Below, piece after piece: positions 43,436-52,302 of a stretch of DNA of 64,000 nucleotides. The notes under the pieces were generated by a model that was not told the DNA's origin, did no database searches, and saw only the letters and a list, made by a program, of their open reading frames with translations. The stretch's first letter is position 1; each line of letters opens with the position of its first letter. Made by a program: the position numbers and the translations under genes. Source of the DNA: Rheinheimera sp. MM224 (GTDB lineage: Bacteria > Pseudomonadota > Gammaproteobacteria > Enterobacterales > Alteromonadaceae); contig NZ_OX352320.1 in NCBI RefSeq assembly GCF_947090785.1, positions 3,957,001 through 4,021,000 on the forward strand. Direction: 5' to 3'.

Positions 43436-43704
43436 GAGTACGAACCTTTGTGACTGATTTATTAGAGTTTTTCAGCGTTTTGTTTTTTTAAACCCAAGGC
43501 CATTGCAGTTGCGCCGCGATAACAAAAGCGCACAACCCCATTAAGATAGTCAGGCCATCTGATTAGGCTGGTCAACGCAGTCAACAAAGCGGCAGCTTCA
43601 AGAGCGAAGGGGACATTCTACACAAAGCGTTATAAGCCAGTGCAGAAATAAACGCAAATAACAGCTTGCCAACTGAACATAAAAAGGTAAACTCAAAACC
43701 AATC
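43436..43704. other. intergenic between LacI and symporter genes
   Basis: No coding frame. It should hold the LacI promoter on the minus strand; no firm promoter elements or RNA structures recognised. Confidence 0.4.
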
Positions 43705-43718
43705 AGTAACCGGTTACA
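43705..43718. promoter_or_regulatory. mannan-regulon operator AGTAACCGGTTACA
   Basis: Contains perfect GTAACCGGTTAC 107 bases before the symporter start, in the divergent LacI/symporter region. Confidence 0.82.
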
Positions 43719-43823
43719 TGGCATTCCATGCACTCATTACTGTAAAAAATAAAACAAAAAACAGGCCTGCTAACTGATTAACCACCAGCCAGGGCCGGAC
43801 AAGTCAACAGAGACGAATAACAG

Positions 43824-45683
43824 ATGAATTTAGCTCCAATAGATATTGCCATAGTGCTGGCTTATATTGCCCTGTCGCTATGGATCGGCTTTTGGATTGC
43901 CAACAAAGCCAATAAAGATATGCAAAGTTACTTCCTCGGTGGTAACAAAATGCCCTGGTATTATCTGGGCTTGTCCAATGCTTCAGGTATGTTTGATATC
44001 AGCGGCACTATGTGGATGGTGTATCTGTTATTTATTTACGGCTTAAAAAGCGTGTTTATCCCCTGGCTTTGGCCTGCCTTTAATCAAATCTTCCTGATGG
44101 TGTTTTTATCGATCTGGTTACGCCGCTCTGGTGTGATGACAGGTGCCGAATGGATCACCTTCCGCTTTGGTAACAGCCGTGGCGCGCAGTGGAGCCATTT
44201 AATAGTAGTGCTGTTTGCACTCTTGAGCGTGATTGGCTTTCTGGCTTATGGTTTTATCGGCATAGGTAAATTTGCAGCGGCCTTTTTGCCATGGCAACTG
44301 TCGGCTGATGCTCATAGTAACGAAGTATTGTACGGTTTAATCATCACCTTAATCACCACAGCTTATGTGGTCAAAGGTGGCATGTTCAGTGTGGTCATCA
44401 CCGAAGTGGTGCAGTTTATTATTATGACCTTCGCCTGTATCGCCATAGGGATAATTGCGATGGTGCAGGTGTCGCCGGATATGCTGGCTGCCGCTGTGCC
44501 TGAAGGCTGGCATAGCCTGGCCTTTGGCTGGAACTTAGAATTGGATTGGTCAGAATTACTGGCGTCGGCTAATCAGAAGATAGTTGAAGATGGCTGGTCT
44601 TTGTTTTCGGTGTTTTTTATGCTGGTGCTGTTTAAAGGCTTTTTACAGAGCATGGCAGGCCCTGCACCAAATTACGATATGCAGCGGGTGTTATCAGCAA
44701 AAACTCCGGTAGAAGCGGCAAAAATGAGCTGGGTTGTGAATGTGGTGCTGCTGTTTCCACGTTATATGATGATCACAGGTTTAGCTGTGCTGGCTCTGGT
44801 GTTTTTCCGCGATGAGCTGAATGCGATGGGCCCGAATGTCGACTTTGAGCAAATTCTTCCTTTTGCCTTGGTCAACTATATCCCGGCTGGTTTATTGGGT
44901 TTAGTCATAGCGGGTTTACTTGCGACTTTTATGTCGACCTTTGCCGCTACAGTCAATGCAGCCCCTGCTTATCTGGTCAATGACATCTATAAAAAATACG
45001 TCAATGCCGACGCAGCGCCTAAAACGTACGTCAAGCTTAGCTACCTGGTGTCTTTGTTGTTTGTCGTGATAGGCACAGCCATAGGCTTATTTATTCCATC
45101 GCTGAACGAACTGATTTTATGGCTGGTATCCGCTTTATACGGTGGCTATACCGCAGCTAACTTATTGAAATGGTACTGGTGGCGCTTTAACGGCTATGGC
45201 TATTTCTGTGGCATGCTGGCCGGTATTGTCACTGCTATTCCAATGATGTTTACCTCAGTATCGCCTTTGTATGCTTTCCCTGTACTCTTTGCATTTTGTT
45301 TGCTGACCTGCGTCGTAGCAAGCTTGTTAACACCGGCCGATGAGATGGCGGTATTAAAAGAGTTTTATCGTAAAACCAGACCTTGGGGCTTTTGGGCACC
45401 CGTATTAGCCGAACTGCAAAAAGATGATCCAGCTATTGCGCCAAACCGCGATTTTGGCCGCGATATGATCAATGTTTGTGTAGGTATTGTCTGGCATACC
45501 AGCTTAACAGCAGCTCCGATTTTTATGGTGATCCAATACTGGAGCGCTTTTGCCGGCACTATGTTGATAGCGGCTCTGACCAGTATTTTCCTGAAATATT
45601 ATTGGTGGGACCAATTGCGCGATCATCCCGATGATCGGCCTGTCGTTGTGGCAGCTTCAGGCGAAATCGTTACACATAAATAA
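43824..45683 (+). CDS. sodium/solute symporter (SSS/SGLT type), likely for manno-oligosaccharides
   Basis: A 619-residue inner-membrane symporter with about fourteen hydrophobic helices. SSS signs are DMQSYFLGGNKMPWYYLGLS near the N-terminus, SNASGMFDISGTMW, the glycine-rich helices around GFLAYGFIGIGKFAA, and ATFMSTFAATVNAAPAYLVND. It is the only inner-membrane sugar carrier of the locus and should bring mannose, mannobiose or small oligosaccharides with sodium into the cytosol, where the epimerase and GH130 enzyme act. An operator lies upstream; an attenuated read into the GH130 operon is possible but another operator separates them. Confidence 0.9.
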   Translation: MNLAPIDIAIVLAYIALSLWIGFWIANKANKDMQSYFLGGNKMPWYYLGLSNASGMFDISGTMWMVYLLFIYGLKSVFIPWLWPAFNQIFLMVFLSIWLRRSGVMTGAEWITFRFGNSRGAQWSHLIVVLFALLSVIGFLAYGFIGIGKFAAAFLPWQLSADAHSNEVLYGLIITLITTAYVVKGGMFSVVITEVVQFIIMTFACIAIGIIAMVQVSPDMLAAAVPEGWHSLAFGWNLELDWSELLASANQKIVEDGWSLFSVFFMLVLFKGFLQSMAGPAPNYDMQRVLSAKTPVEAAKMSWVVNVVLLFPRYMMITGLAVLALVFFRDELNAMGPNVDFEQILPFALVNYIPAGLLGLVIAGLLATFMSTFAATVNAAPAYLVNDIYKKYVNADAAPKTYVKLSYLVSLLFVVIGTAIGLFIPSLNELILWLVSALYGGYTAANLLKWYWWRFNGYGYFCGMLAGIVTAIPMMFTSVSPLYAFPVLFAFCLLTCVVASLLTPADEMAVLKEFYRKTRPWGFWAPVLAELQKDDPAIAPNRDFGRDMINVCVGIVWHTSLTAAPIFMVIQYWSAFAGTMLIAALTSIFLKYYWWDQLRDHPDDRPVVVAASGEIVTHK

Positions 45684-45732
45684 AAAAACATCATCTTTGG
45701 TTGGCTATTCTATGCTCAACTAAAGATAAACA

Positions 45733-45746
45733 TGTAACCGGTTCCC
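45733..45746. promoter_or_regulatory. mannan-regulon operator TGTAACCGGTTCCC (one arm degenerate)
   Basis: GTAACCGGTT matches the left arm and centre, the right arm deviates. It lies 73 bases before the GH130 gene and would control the GH130-epimerase-GH5-GH3-GH5 series. Confidence 0.72.
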
Positions 45747-45818
45747 AATAGTAGAAATATTGGGAACTCAGAAACAACAAAGCATCAGCTATCTATCGAG
45801 AAAGGGTGAACAGTTCCC

Positions 45819-47000
45819 ATGACTTTTAAGCAAAACGTAGAGCAATTATTCGCAGAGCATCAAAAATTACTCTCTTTACCTAATCAGCCTGTTGCAGCCA
45901 GTAATGGGGTTTATCGCCGCTGGCAAAACCCTATTTTAACTGCAGCCCATGCGCCTTTAACCTGGCGTTATGACTTTAGCGAACAACGTAACCCTTTGTT
46001 ACTGGAACGTAATGGCATTAATGCGGCCTTTAACTCAGGTGCTATCTACTGGCAGGGTAAATACATTCTGGTGGTGCGGGTTGAAGCCAACGACCGTAAA
46101 TCCTTTTTCGCTGTGGCAGAAAGTGCCAATGGCGTCGATAACTTTGTCTTTTGGCCCAAGCCTGTCACTATGCCGGAAACCGACAGGCCAGACACCAACG
46201 TCTACGATATGCGCCTGACGGCTCATGCTGATGGTTACATTTATGGTTTGTTTTGTACTGAGCGCAAAGATTTAAGCCGTCCTGAGGATACCTCTGCAGC
46301 TGAGGCTCAGTGTGGTATTGCCCGTACCAAAGATTTAGTCAATTGGGAACGTTTGCCGGATTTAGTCACTTATTCTGGCCAGCAGCGCAACGTAGTATTG
46401 CATCCGGAATTCGTTGACGGCAAATATGCCTTATACACCAGACCACAAGATGGTTTTATCAGTGTGGGTACTGGTGGTGGTGTTGGCTGGGGTTTAACAG
46501 ACTCTATGGTCAATGCCGAAGTGAAGCAGGAAGTGATAGTAGACCCTAAGGTGTATCACGCTATTCATGAAGTGAAAAACGGCCAGGGCCCTGCCCCAAT
46601 CAAAACCGACAAAGGTTGGTTGCATTTAGCTCATGCGGTGCGTAACACAGCTGCAGGTTTACGTTATGTGCTTTATGTCTTTATGACCGACTTAGAAAAA
46701 CCCTGGCTGGTGACACACAGACCTGCTGGTCATTTTATTGCCCCTGAAGGCGCAGAGCGGGTGGGTGATGTATCAAATGTGACCTTCAGTAATGGTTGGA
46801 TAGTGAACGAAAACAACGAAGTTTTTATTTATTACGCCTCATCCGACACCCGTATGCATGTTGCCACCAGCACAGTGGCTCAACTGGTGGATTACGCTAT
46901 CAATACACCGGAAGACGGTTATCGCTCTGCCTTAACAGTGCAGCGTATCAATGCGCTGGTCGACGGCAATGAGCAGGCCTTAAAGGATTTAGGCTTATGA
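45819..47000 (+). CDS. GH130 4-O-beta-D-mannosyl-D-glucose phosphorylase
   Basis: A 393-residue cytosolic phosphorylase that turns mannosyl-beta-1,4-glucose and phosphate into alpha-mannose-1-phosphate and glucose. It fits subfamily GH130_1 closely: LTWRYDFSEQRNPLLLERNG, GINAAFNSGAI, VVRVEANDRKSFFAVAES, TNVYDMRLT with D130 as the expected proton donor, GQQRNVVLHPEFVDGKYALY in part, GPAPIKTDKGWLHLAHAVRN and YYASSDTRMHVATSTV. SD AAAGGG lies about a dozen bases upstream. It overlaps the next gene (ATGA), the 2-epimerase that makes its substrate, a pairing known from Bacteroides and Ruminococcus mannan pathways. Confidence 0.96.
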   Translation: MTFKQNVEQLFAEHQKLLSLPNQPVAASNGVYRRWQNPILTAAHAPLTWRYDFSEQRNPLLLERNGINAAFNSGAIYWQGKYILVVRVEANDRKSFFAVAESANGVDNFVFWPKPVTMPETDRPDTNVYDMRLTAHADGYIYGLFCTERKDLSRPEDTSAAEAQCGIARTKDLVNWERLPDLVTYSGQQRNVVLHPEFVDGKYALYTRPQDGFISVGTGGGVGWGLTDSMVNAEVKQEVIVDPKVYHAIHEVKNGQGPAPIKTDKGWLHLAHAVRNTAAGLRYVLYVFMTDLEKPWLVTHRPAGHFIAPEGAERVGDVSNVTFSNGWIVNENNEVFIYYASSDTRMHVATSTVAQLVDYAINTPEDGYRSALTVQRINALVDGNEQALKDLGL

Positions 47001-48193
47001 TGCAGACGTTGCCTCTGACGGCGCCCCATTGCCGGGCGCACTGCGCAACTATTGCGCGTTGGTGGAGCGATCATGCAGTAGACCCGGCCGGAGGCTTTTA
47101 TGGTCAAATCAATGATGATGGCAGTGTCGAAGTCAATGCCAATAAAGGCGTTATCCTGAATACCCGTATTTTGTGGTTTTTCAGTGAAGCCGCCGTTTTT
47201 CTCGATTCGGCAGAATGTAAAGCCCTGGCTAGCCGGGCTTATCATTACCTGCTGGATCATTTTGACGATAAAACTGCCGGTGGCGTGTTTTGGGAGCTGG
47301 ATGCTCAGGGCCAACTGGTCAATGGTAAAAAACAAACTTACGCTCAGTCTTTTGCCATTTACGCTTTGTGTGCTTATTACAAGGCCACTGGCGAGCAGGC
47401 TGCTTTGGATAAAGCCCTGTGCTATTTTCAGCTGCTGGAGCAACACAGCTGGGATCAGCAACAACTGGGTTACCTGGAGGCGTTTTCACAAAGCTGGCAG
47501 GCACTGCAGGATTTGCGCTTAAGTGACAAAGATTTAAATTATCCTAAGACCATGAATACCCATTTGCATGTGCTGGAAGCTTATACCGCTTTGTATCTGC
47601 AGCATAAAACCGCTGAAGTGCAGCAGGCGTTAGAGCGGCTGACGCTGCTGTTTGCCGAGCGTATCGTCAATGCCAGCAATGGCCATTTACGACTTTTTAT
47701 GGATATGGACTGGGCCGATCATTCGCCTTTTTATTCTTATGGCCATGATATTGAAGCCAGCTGGTTACTCTGGGAAGCGCTGCGCGCTTTGGACGATCAA
47801 CACTTACTGCAGATATACCGGCCTTTAGTAGTACAGATGGCAGAAGTGGCGTTGCAGCAAGGCTTATGTGCAGATGGCCATCTGGCCGATGAGTGGCACC
47901 TTGCCACGCAACAGCAGCATCAGCAAAGTTGCTGGTGGATCCAGGCTGAAGCCTTAGTGGGCTTTTTAACCGCATGGCGTTTAACCGATGATATGGGCTA
48001 TTTCAGCGCTGCCGAAGGGCTTTGGGATTATATTCAGCGCGAACATATAGACGCTGTAGGCGGTGAATGGCATTGGCTGGCAGCATCTAATCCGGACCGT
48101 GCGACTCAGTACAAAGTAGGTTTCTGGAAAGGACCTTACCACAGTGGTCGCGCCATGATGGAAGCGGCTTTGCTGCTGGAGCAATCTCACTAA
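46997..48193 (+). CDS. AGE-family cellobiose/mannobiose 2-epimerase
   Basis: A 398-residue (alpha/alpha)6-barrel enzyme. Characteristic of the cellobiose/mannobiose branch are GGFYGQINDDG, LNTRILWFFSEAA, YPKTMNTHLHVLEAYTALY, YSYGHDIEASWLLWEAL and the final YKVGFWKGPYHSGRAMMEA with conserved His. It converts beta-1,4-mannobiose to mannosyl-glucose for the GH130 enzyme, with which it shares a four-base overlap (a second ATG follows at 47000). No signal peptide, so cytosolic. Confidence 0.93.
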   Translation: MMQTLPLTAPHCRAHCATIARWWSDHAVDPAGGFYGQINDDGSVEVNANKGVILNTRILWFFSEAAVFLDSAECKALASRAYHYLLDHFDDKTAGGVFWELDAQGQLVNGKKQTYAQSFAIYALCAYYKATGEQAALDKALCYFQLLEQHSWDQQQLGYLEAFSQSWQALQDLRLSDKDLNYPKTMNTHLHVLEAYTALYLQHKTAEVQQALERLTLLFAERIVNASNGHLRLFMDMDWADHSPFYSYGHDIEASWLLWEALRALDDQHLLQIYRPLVVQMAEVALQQGLCADGHLADEWHLATQQQHQQSCWWIQAEALVGFLTAWRLTDDMGYFSAAEGLWDYIQREHIDAVGGEWHWLAASNPDRATQYKVGFWKGPYHSGRAMMEAALLLEQSH

Positions 48194-48220
48194 ACAATCT
48201 TATTGTAAAAAGGAGTAAGC

Positions 48221-49696
48221 ATGCATCGCTGGTTGATCAGTTTGCTGTTGTGTATCAGTACCAGTCCTGTCCTGGCTTTTGACCACTTTATCAGCCGTCA
48301 GGGCCACCAATTGCTGGATGGTACACAAGAATTCCGATTTGCTGGCTTGCATGCGCCTGAGCTGCATCGATTAGAAGACGACGCCCGCGGTGTTTGTGCT
48401 GCCGATCCCAGAGGCTGGGGCCAATACTTTAACTGGCCTACGGCAGAAGAGCAGGAAAACTGGTTTCAGGCCTTAAGTTTTACCGGCCACAAAGCCATGC
48501 GGGTTTATGTACTCTCTGTGGCACATCCAGCCGATGCCGCCTGTGGCCGTGAAACTCATATTCTGCCACCGGCCACAGCAGGCGCTATGCCGGTGCTGAA
48601 CGAAAAAGCCATGCTGGTGTATGACCGCATGATAGCGCTGGCTGAACAGTATCAAATCCGGCTGATTTTGCCTTTTATTGACCACTGGGACTGGTGGGGT
48701 GGCCGGGCTCAACTGGCCGCTTTTTACGGCGAAACAGCAGAGGATTTTTACCGCACCGACAGCCGCACTTATCAGGCCTATCTGGATATTATCCGCCAGG
48801 TGATCCAGCGCAAAAACAGCATCACTGGCCGTTTGTATGCGGAAGAAAAAGCCATTTTGGCCTGGGAAACCGGCAATGAACTGAAAGACAGCACCGCAGA
48901 CTTTGTGCAAAAAACAGTGGCTCAAATCAAAAAGTACGCCCCCAACCAGCTCGCAGTTGACGGTACTTATTTAAAGATTATTCCGGAGTCACTGACCAAC
49001 CCGCAGGTCGATATTATCTCCAACCATTTTTACACCACCAACAACAATAATAACCCGGAGCAAGTGACAAAAGATCTGGCGGCTATTGGCGGGAAAAAGG
49101 TGTATCTGATTGGTGAGTTTGGTTTAACCGACACCAGGAATATCGGCGCTATTCTGCACTCTGCTGTGCATAGTGAAGTCAAAGGGGCTAAAACCGCAGG
49201 CGTTTTTGTCTGGGGCTGGCGTGGTCAGCGTCACAATGGCGGTTTTTATTACCACAAAGAATACACAGGTCATTACAGCTACCGTTTGCCTGGTTTTGCT
49301 GAAGCTGATTTTAACGATGAGCAACAAGTAGTGAATTTAGTCCGCCAGGCTCAGGCGACTTTGGCGGGTAAAGCCCAACCTGATGCTTTACCTCTGCCTT
49401 TGGCGCCTAAGCTCAGAGCCATCACAGATCCTATGAATATCCAATGGCTGGGCGCCGCTGTAGCCCGGCATTACCGCATCGAAAGAGCCAGTTCAGCACA
49501 AGGGCCATGGCAGTTGCTAGCTGACAAAGTTTCAAATGCCAAACTGCCGTTTGCCCCGGCCAAAGATAGGATTTTTTCCGACCCGACCGCATTAAAACAA
49601 CAAGGCACAGTGTATTACCGTGTGATAGCGGTGAACGAAACTGGCCAGTCAGAACCGTCCAACATCCAAAGCTGGACTAGTGCTGCAGCACTCTAA
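48221..49696 (+). CDS. exported GH5-type beta-mannanase with C-terminal Fn3-like domain
   Basis: A 491-residue clan-A glycosidase. Signal peptide 1-19 (ends VLAF). The TIM barrel has FRFAGLHAPELHRLEDD at its start, ILPFIDHWDWWGG, the acid/base Glu in WETGNELKDS and the nucleophile in YLIGEFGLTD. Residues about 400-491 (LRAITDPMNIQWLGAAVARH in part, HYRIERASSAQGPW, YYRVIAVNETGQSEPS) look like a fibronectin-III-like domain. Position between the epimerase and GH3 genes with 27- and 23-base gaps marks it as part of the operon. Mannan is the most likely substrate; the precise GH5 subfamily is not decided. Confidence 0.87.
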   Translation: MHRWLISLLLCISTSPVLAFDHFISRQGHQLLDGTQEFRFAGLHAPELHRLEDDARGVCAADPRGWGQYFNWPTAEEQENWFQALSFTGHKAMRVYVLSVAHPADAACGRETHILPPATAGAMPVLNEKAMLVYDRMIALAEQYQIRLILPFIDHWDWWGGRAQLAAFYGETAEDFYRTDSRTYQAYLDIIRQVIQRKNSITGRLYAEEKAILAWETGNELKDSTADFVQKTVAQIKKYAPNQLAVDGTYLKIIPESLTNPQVDIISNHFYTTNNNNNPEQVTKDLAAIGGKKVYLIGEFGLTDTRNIGAILHSAVHSEVKGAKTAGVFVWGWRGQRHNGGFYYHKEYTGHYSYRLPGFAEADFNDEQQVVNLVRQAQATLAGKAQPDALPLPLAPKLRAITDPMNIQWLGAAVARHYRIERASSAQGPWQLLADKVSNAKLPFAPAKDRIFSDPTALKQQGTVYYRVIAVNETGQSEPSNIQSWTSAAAL

Positions 49697-49719
49697 TAAA
49701 AGTAACAAGGATACATAAC

Positions 49720-52242
49720 ATGAACAGAACTTCGCTGTTGCTGAGCTTAGTGGCTCTGGCAGCCACAGCATCGCAGGCGGCAGACAGCTGGCCCAAAGCT
49801 CAGTCGCCACTGAAAGCGGATCCAGCGCTGGAACAAAAAATTAATCAGCTGCTTGGAAAAATGACAGCTGAAGAAAAAGTCGGCCAGCTGATCCAGCCGG
49901 AAATTAAACACCTGACGCCGGCTGATGTTCGCAAATTTCATATTGGCTCAGTACTGAATGGCGGCGGTTCAGTGCCACAGGGCATCAAACAACATCAAGC
50001 CAGCGACTGGGTGAAGATGGCAGACGCCTATTATCAGGCTTCTATGGATGCTTCCGATGGTTTTGCTGCCATTCCTATCGCCTGGGGCACTGATGCTGTG
50101 CACGGTGTAGGTAACTTGTATGGCGCCACTTTATACCCACACAACATCGCCTTAGGTGCGACACGCAACCCTGAACTGATCCGGAAAATTGGTGCAGCCA
50201 CAGCAGCAGAACTTGCAGCTACGGGCCTGGACTGGAACTTTGCTCCTACTGTGGCCGTGGCACAGGATGACAGATGGGGCCGCACTTACGAGTCTTATGC
50301 GGAGCAGCCAGAGCTGGTGGCCTCTTATGCCGCCGCTTTGGTGGAAGGTTTGCAAGGCAAAGCCAATAGCACGGGCTGGTTTGGCGCTGGCCAGGTGATC
50401 TCAACCGCTAAACATTTTATTGGTGATGGCGCTACGTTAGATGGCATAGACCGCGGTGATGCGGTGATCGACGAGCAGCAATTGCGCGAGCGCCATGCCG
50501 CAGGTTACTACAGCGCTATAGCAGCTGGTGTGCAGTCTATTATGGCGTCATTTAACAGCTGGCAAGGGGAGCGTTTGCATGGTCACCGCTATCTGTTAAC
50601 CGAAGTGCTGAAAAACCAGATGGGTTTTGACGGTCTGGTGATAGGTGACTGGGACGGCCATAGTTTTGTCAGCGGCTGTAGCCCAGTCAGCTGCCCTGCA
50701 TCTATTAATGCAGGTGTCGATATTCTGATGGCACCGAATGCCAACTGGAAAGAGCTGTATGCCAATACCCTGGCTCAAGTGAAATCCGGTGAAATTCCAG
50801 CGGCGCGACTGGATGATGCTGTGCGGCGTATTTTGCGGGTCAAGTTTCGCTCTGGTTTATTTAACAAAGGATTACCATCCAGCCGCGCCCTGGCAGGCCA
50901 GCAACAACTGATAGGCTCGGCTGAGCACAGAGCTGTTGCCCGTCAGGCCGTGCGTGAGTCTTTGGTGTTACTGAAAAACCAACAACAGTTATTACCTTTA
51001 GCACCACAAGCTAAAATCCTGGTGACAGGAGATGGCGCAGACAATATAGGCAAACAAACCGCAGGCTGGAGTTTAAGCTGGCAAGGCACAGGCAACAGCA
51101 ACAGCGATTTCCCGGGCGCTACTTCTATTTATCAGGGCATGGCCGCTGCTGTAACTGCAGCTGGGGGTCAAATCGAGTTAAGTAAAGACGCCAGCTTTAA
51201 ACAAAAACCTGATGTCGCGGTCGTAGTCTTTGGTGAAGAACCTTATGCCGAAATGCAGGGTGACACCCAGAATCTGCTGTATAAAAACGGCGACGACACA
51301 GACCTTAAACTGTTGAAACAACTCAAAGCTCAGGGTATTCCTGTCGTTGCTTTGTTTATCACAGGCCGGCCTTTATGGCTGAACCGGGAACTGAACGCTG
51401 CAGACGTTTTTATGGTGGTCTGGCAACCTGGCACCGAAGGTGCTGGTGTTGCCGATGTGCTCTTCAAAGCCAAAGATGGCTCAGTACCTTACCCTGTCAA
51501 AGGCAAACTGTCGTTCTCCTGGCCAGCCACAGTAGAGCAACTGGTGCTGAATAAAGCTGACGCGAACTACCAGCCGCTATTCGCCTATGGCTATGGCTTG
51601 AGTTACGGCGAACAGGACAAGCTCAGTAAAGCTTTGCCTGAAGTGATGCCAAAAGCCAAAGTATCACAAGACCAACTGGCTCTATTTAAGCGCCGGCCTT
51701 TAGCCCCATGGCAAGTGCAAGTGATAGGCTCAGAAAATAACAGAGCCTTGATGACAGGCCAAAGCATCAGCGTCGATTCCATTAGTGTTAAAGCAGTGGA
51801 TTACCAGGTGCAGGAAGATGCCCGCGAAGTCAGCTGGAATGGCAAAGGTTTAGGCGCAGTGATGTTGGCCAGTCAAAACCGTCAGGATTTATCCGCCTAC
51901 TGGCGTGACGGCGCTGTGCTGAAATTTAAACTGAATGTCAGCGCAGCCCCAACTGCTGCAGCTTTTGTCGCTATAGGCTGTGGTCCTTCCTGCTTATCAA
52001 AAGTGGATATCACAGCTGAGCTTAAGCAACGCGCCGGTAAAGGCTGGCAGGATTTTGCGGTAGCGCTGAACTGTTTCCCGGACGCAGGCTCGGACTTTGG
52101 TTTGGCCCAGCCGCCTGAAGCGCTGTTTAAACTGGTGCTGGAACCTTTTGGTTTGCAAAGCAGCGGTAGTTTAAAACTAAGTTTTGCTGATGTAGAGCTG
52201 AGCAAAACCCATAAAGCGGATAAAAACTGCGCAGCGCTTTAA
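49720..52242 (+). CDS. exported GH3 beta-glucosidase (glucan exo-hydrolase type)
   Basis: An 840-residue retaining glycosidase with signal peptide (ends SQAAD). It has the GH3 N-domain (MTAEEKVGQLIQPEI, AWGTDAVHGVGN, FAPTVAVAQDDRWGRTYES, STAKHFIGDGAT), the nucleophile D310 in VIGDWDGH, the C-domain with VVVFGEEPYAEMQGD and a C-terminal galactose-binding-like domain of about 170 residues as in exo-1,4/1,3-beta-glucanases (ExoP/CdgA type). It likely removes glucose from the non-reducing ends of gluco-manno-oligosaccharides in the periplasm. Coupled by position with the preceding GH5 and the following GH5 gene. Confidence 0.93.
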   Translation: MNRTSLLLSLVALAATASQAADSWPKAQSPLKADPALEQKINQLLGKMTAEEKVGQLIQPEIKHLTPADVRKFHIGSVLNGGGSVPQGIKQHQASDWVKMADAYYQASMDASDGFAAIPIAWGTDAVHGVGNLYGATLYPHNIALGATRNPELIRKIGAATAAELAATGLDWNFAPTVAVAQDDRWGRTYESYAEQPELVASYAAALVEGLQGKANSTGWFGAGQVISTAKHFIGDGATLDGIDRGDAVIDEQQLRERHAAGYYSAIAAGVQSIMASFNSWQGERLHGHRYLLTEVLKNQMGFDGLVIGDWDGHSFVSGCSPVSCPASINAGVDILMAPNANWKELYANTLAQVKSGEIPAARLDDAVRRILRVKFRSGLFNKGLPSSRALAGQQQLIGSAEHRAVARQAVRESLVLLKNQQQLLPLAPQAKILVTGDGADNIGKQTAGWSLSWQGTGNSNSDFPGATSIYQGMAAAVTAAGGQIELSKDASFKQKPDVAVVVFGEEPYAEMQGDTQNLLYKNGDDTDLKLLKQLKAQGIPVVALFITGRPLWLNRELNAADVFMVVWQPGTEGAGVADVLFKAKDGSVPYPVKGKLSFSWPATVEQLVLNKADANYQPLFAYGYGLSYGEQDKLSKALPEVMPKAKVSQDQLALFKRRPLAPWQVQVIGSENNRALMTGQSISVDSISVKAVDYQVQEDAREVSWNGKGLGAVMLASQNRQDLSAYWRDGAVLKFKLNVSAAPTAAAFVAIGCGPSCLSKVDITAELKQRAGKGWQDFAVALNCFPDAGSDFGLAQPPEALFKLVLEPFGLQSSGSLKLSFADVELSKTHKADKNCAAL

Positions 52243-52255
52243 GTAAGACAGCCCG

Positions 52256-52274
52256 GCGCCAGAACTTCTGGCGC
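52256..52274. repeat. hairpin between GH3 and GH5 genes
   Basis: GCGCCAGAA and TTCTGGCGC pair around a single C. No T run follows, so it may stabilise or separate mRNA segments rather than terminate. Confidence 0.45.
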
Positions 52275-52302
52275 TGGCTCCTTGCACCACGAGGATCATC
52301 TT

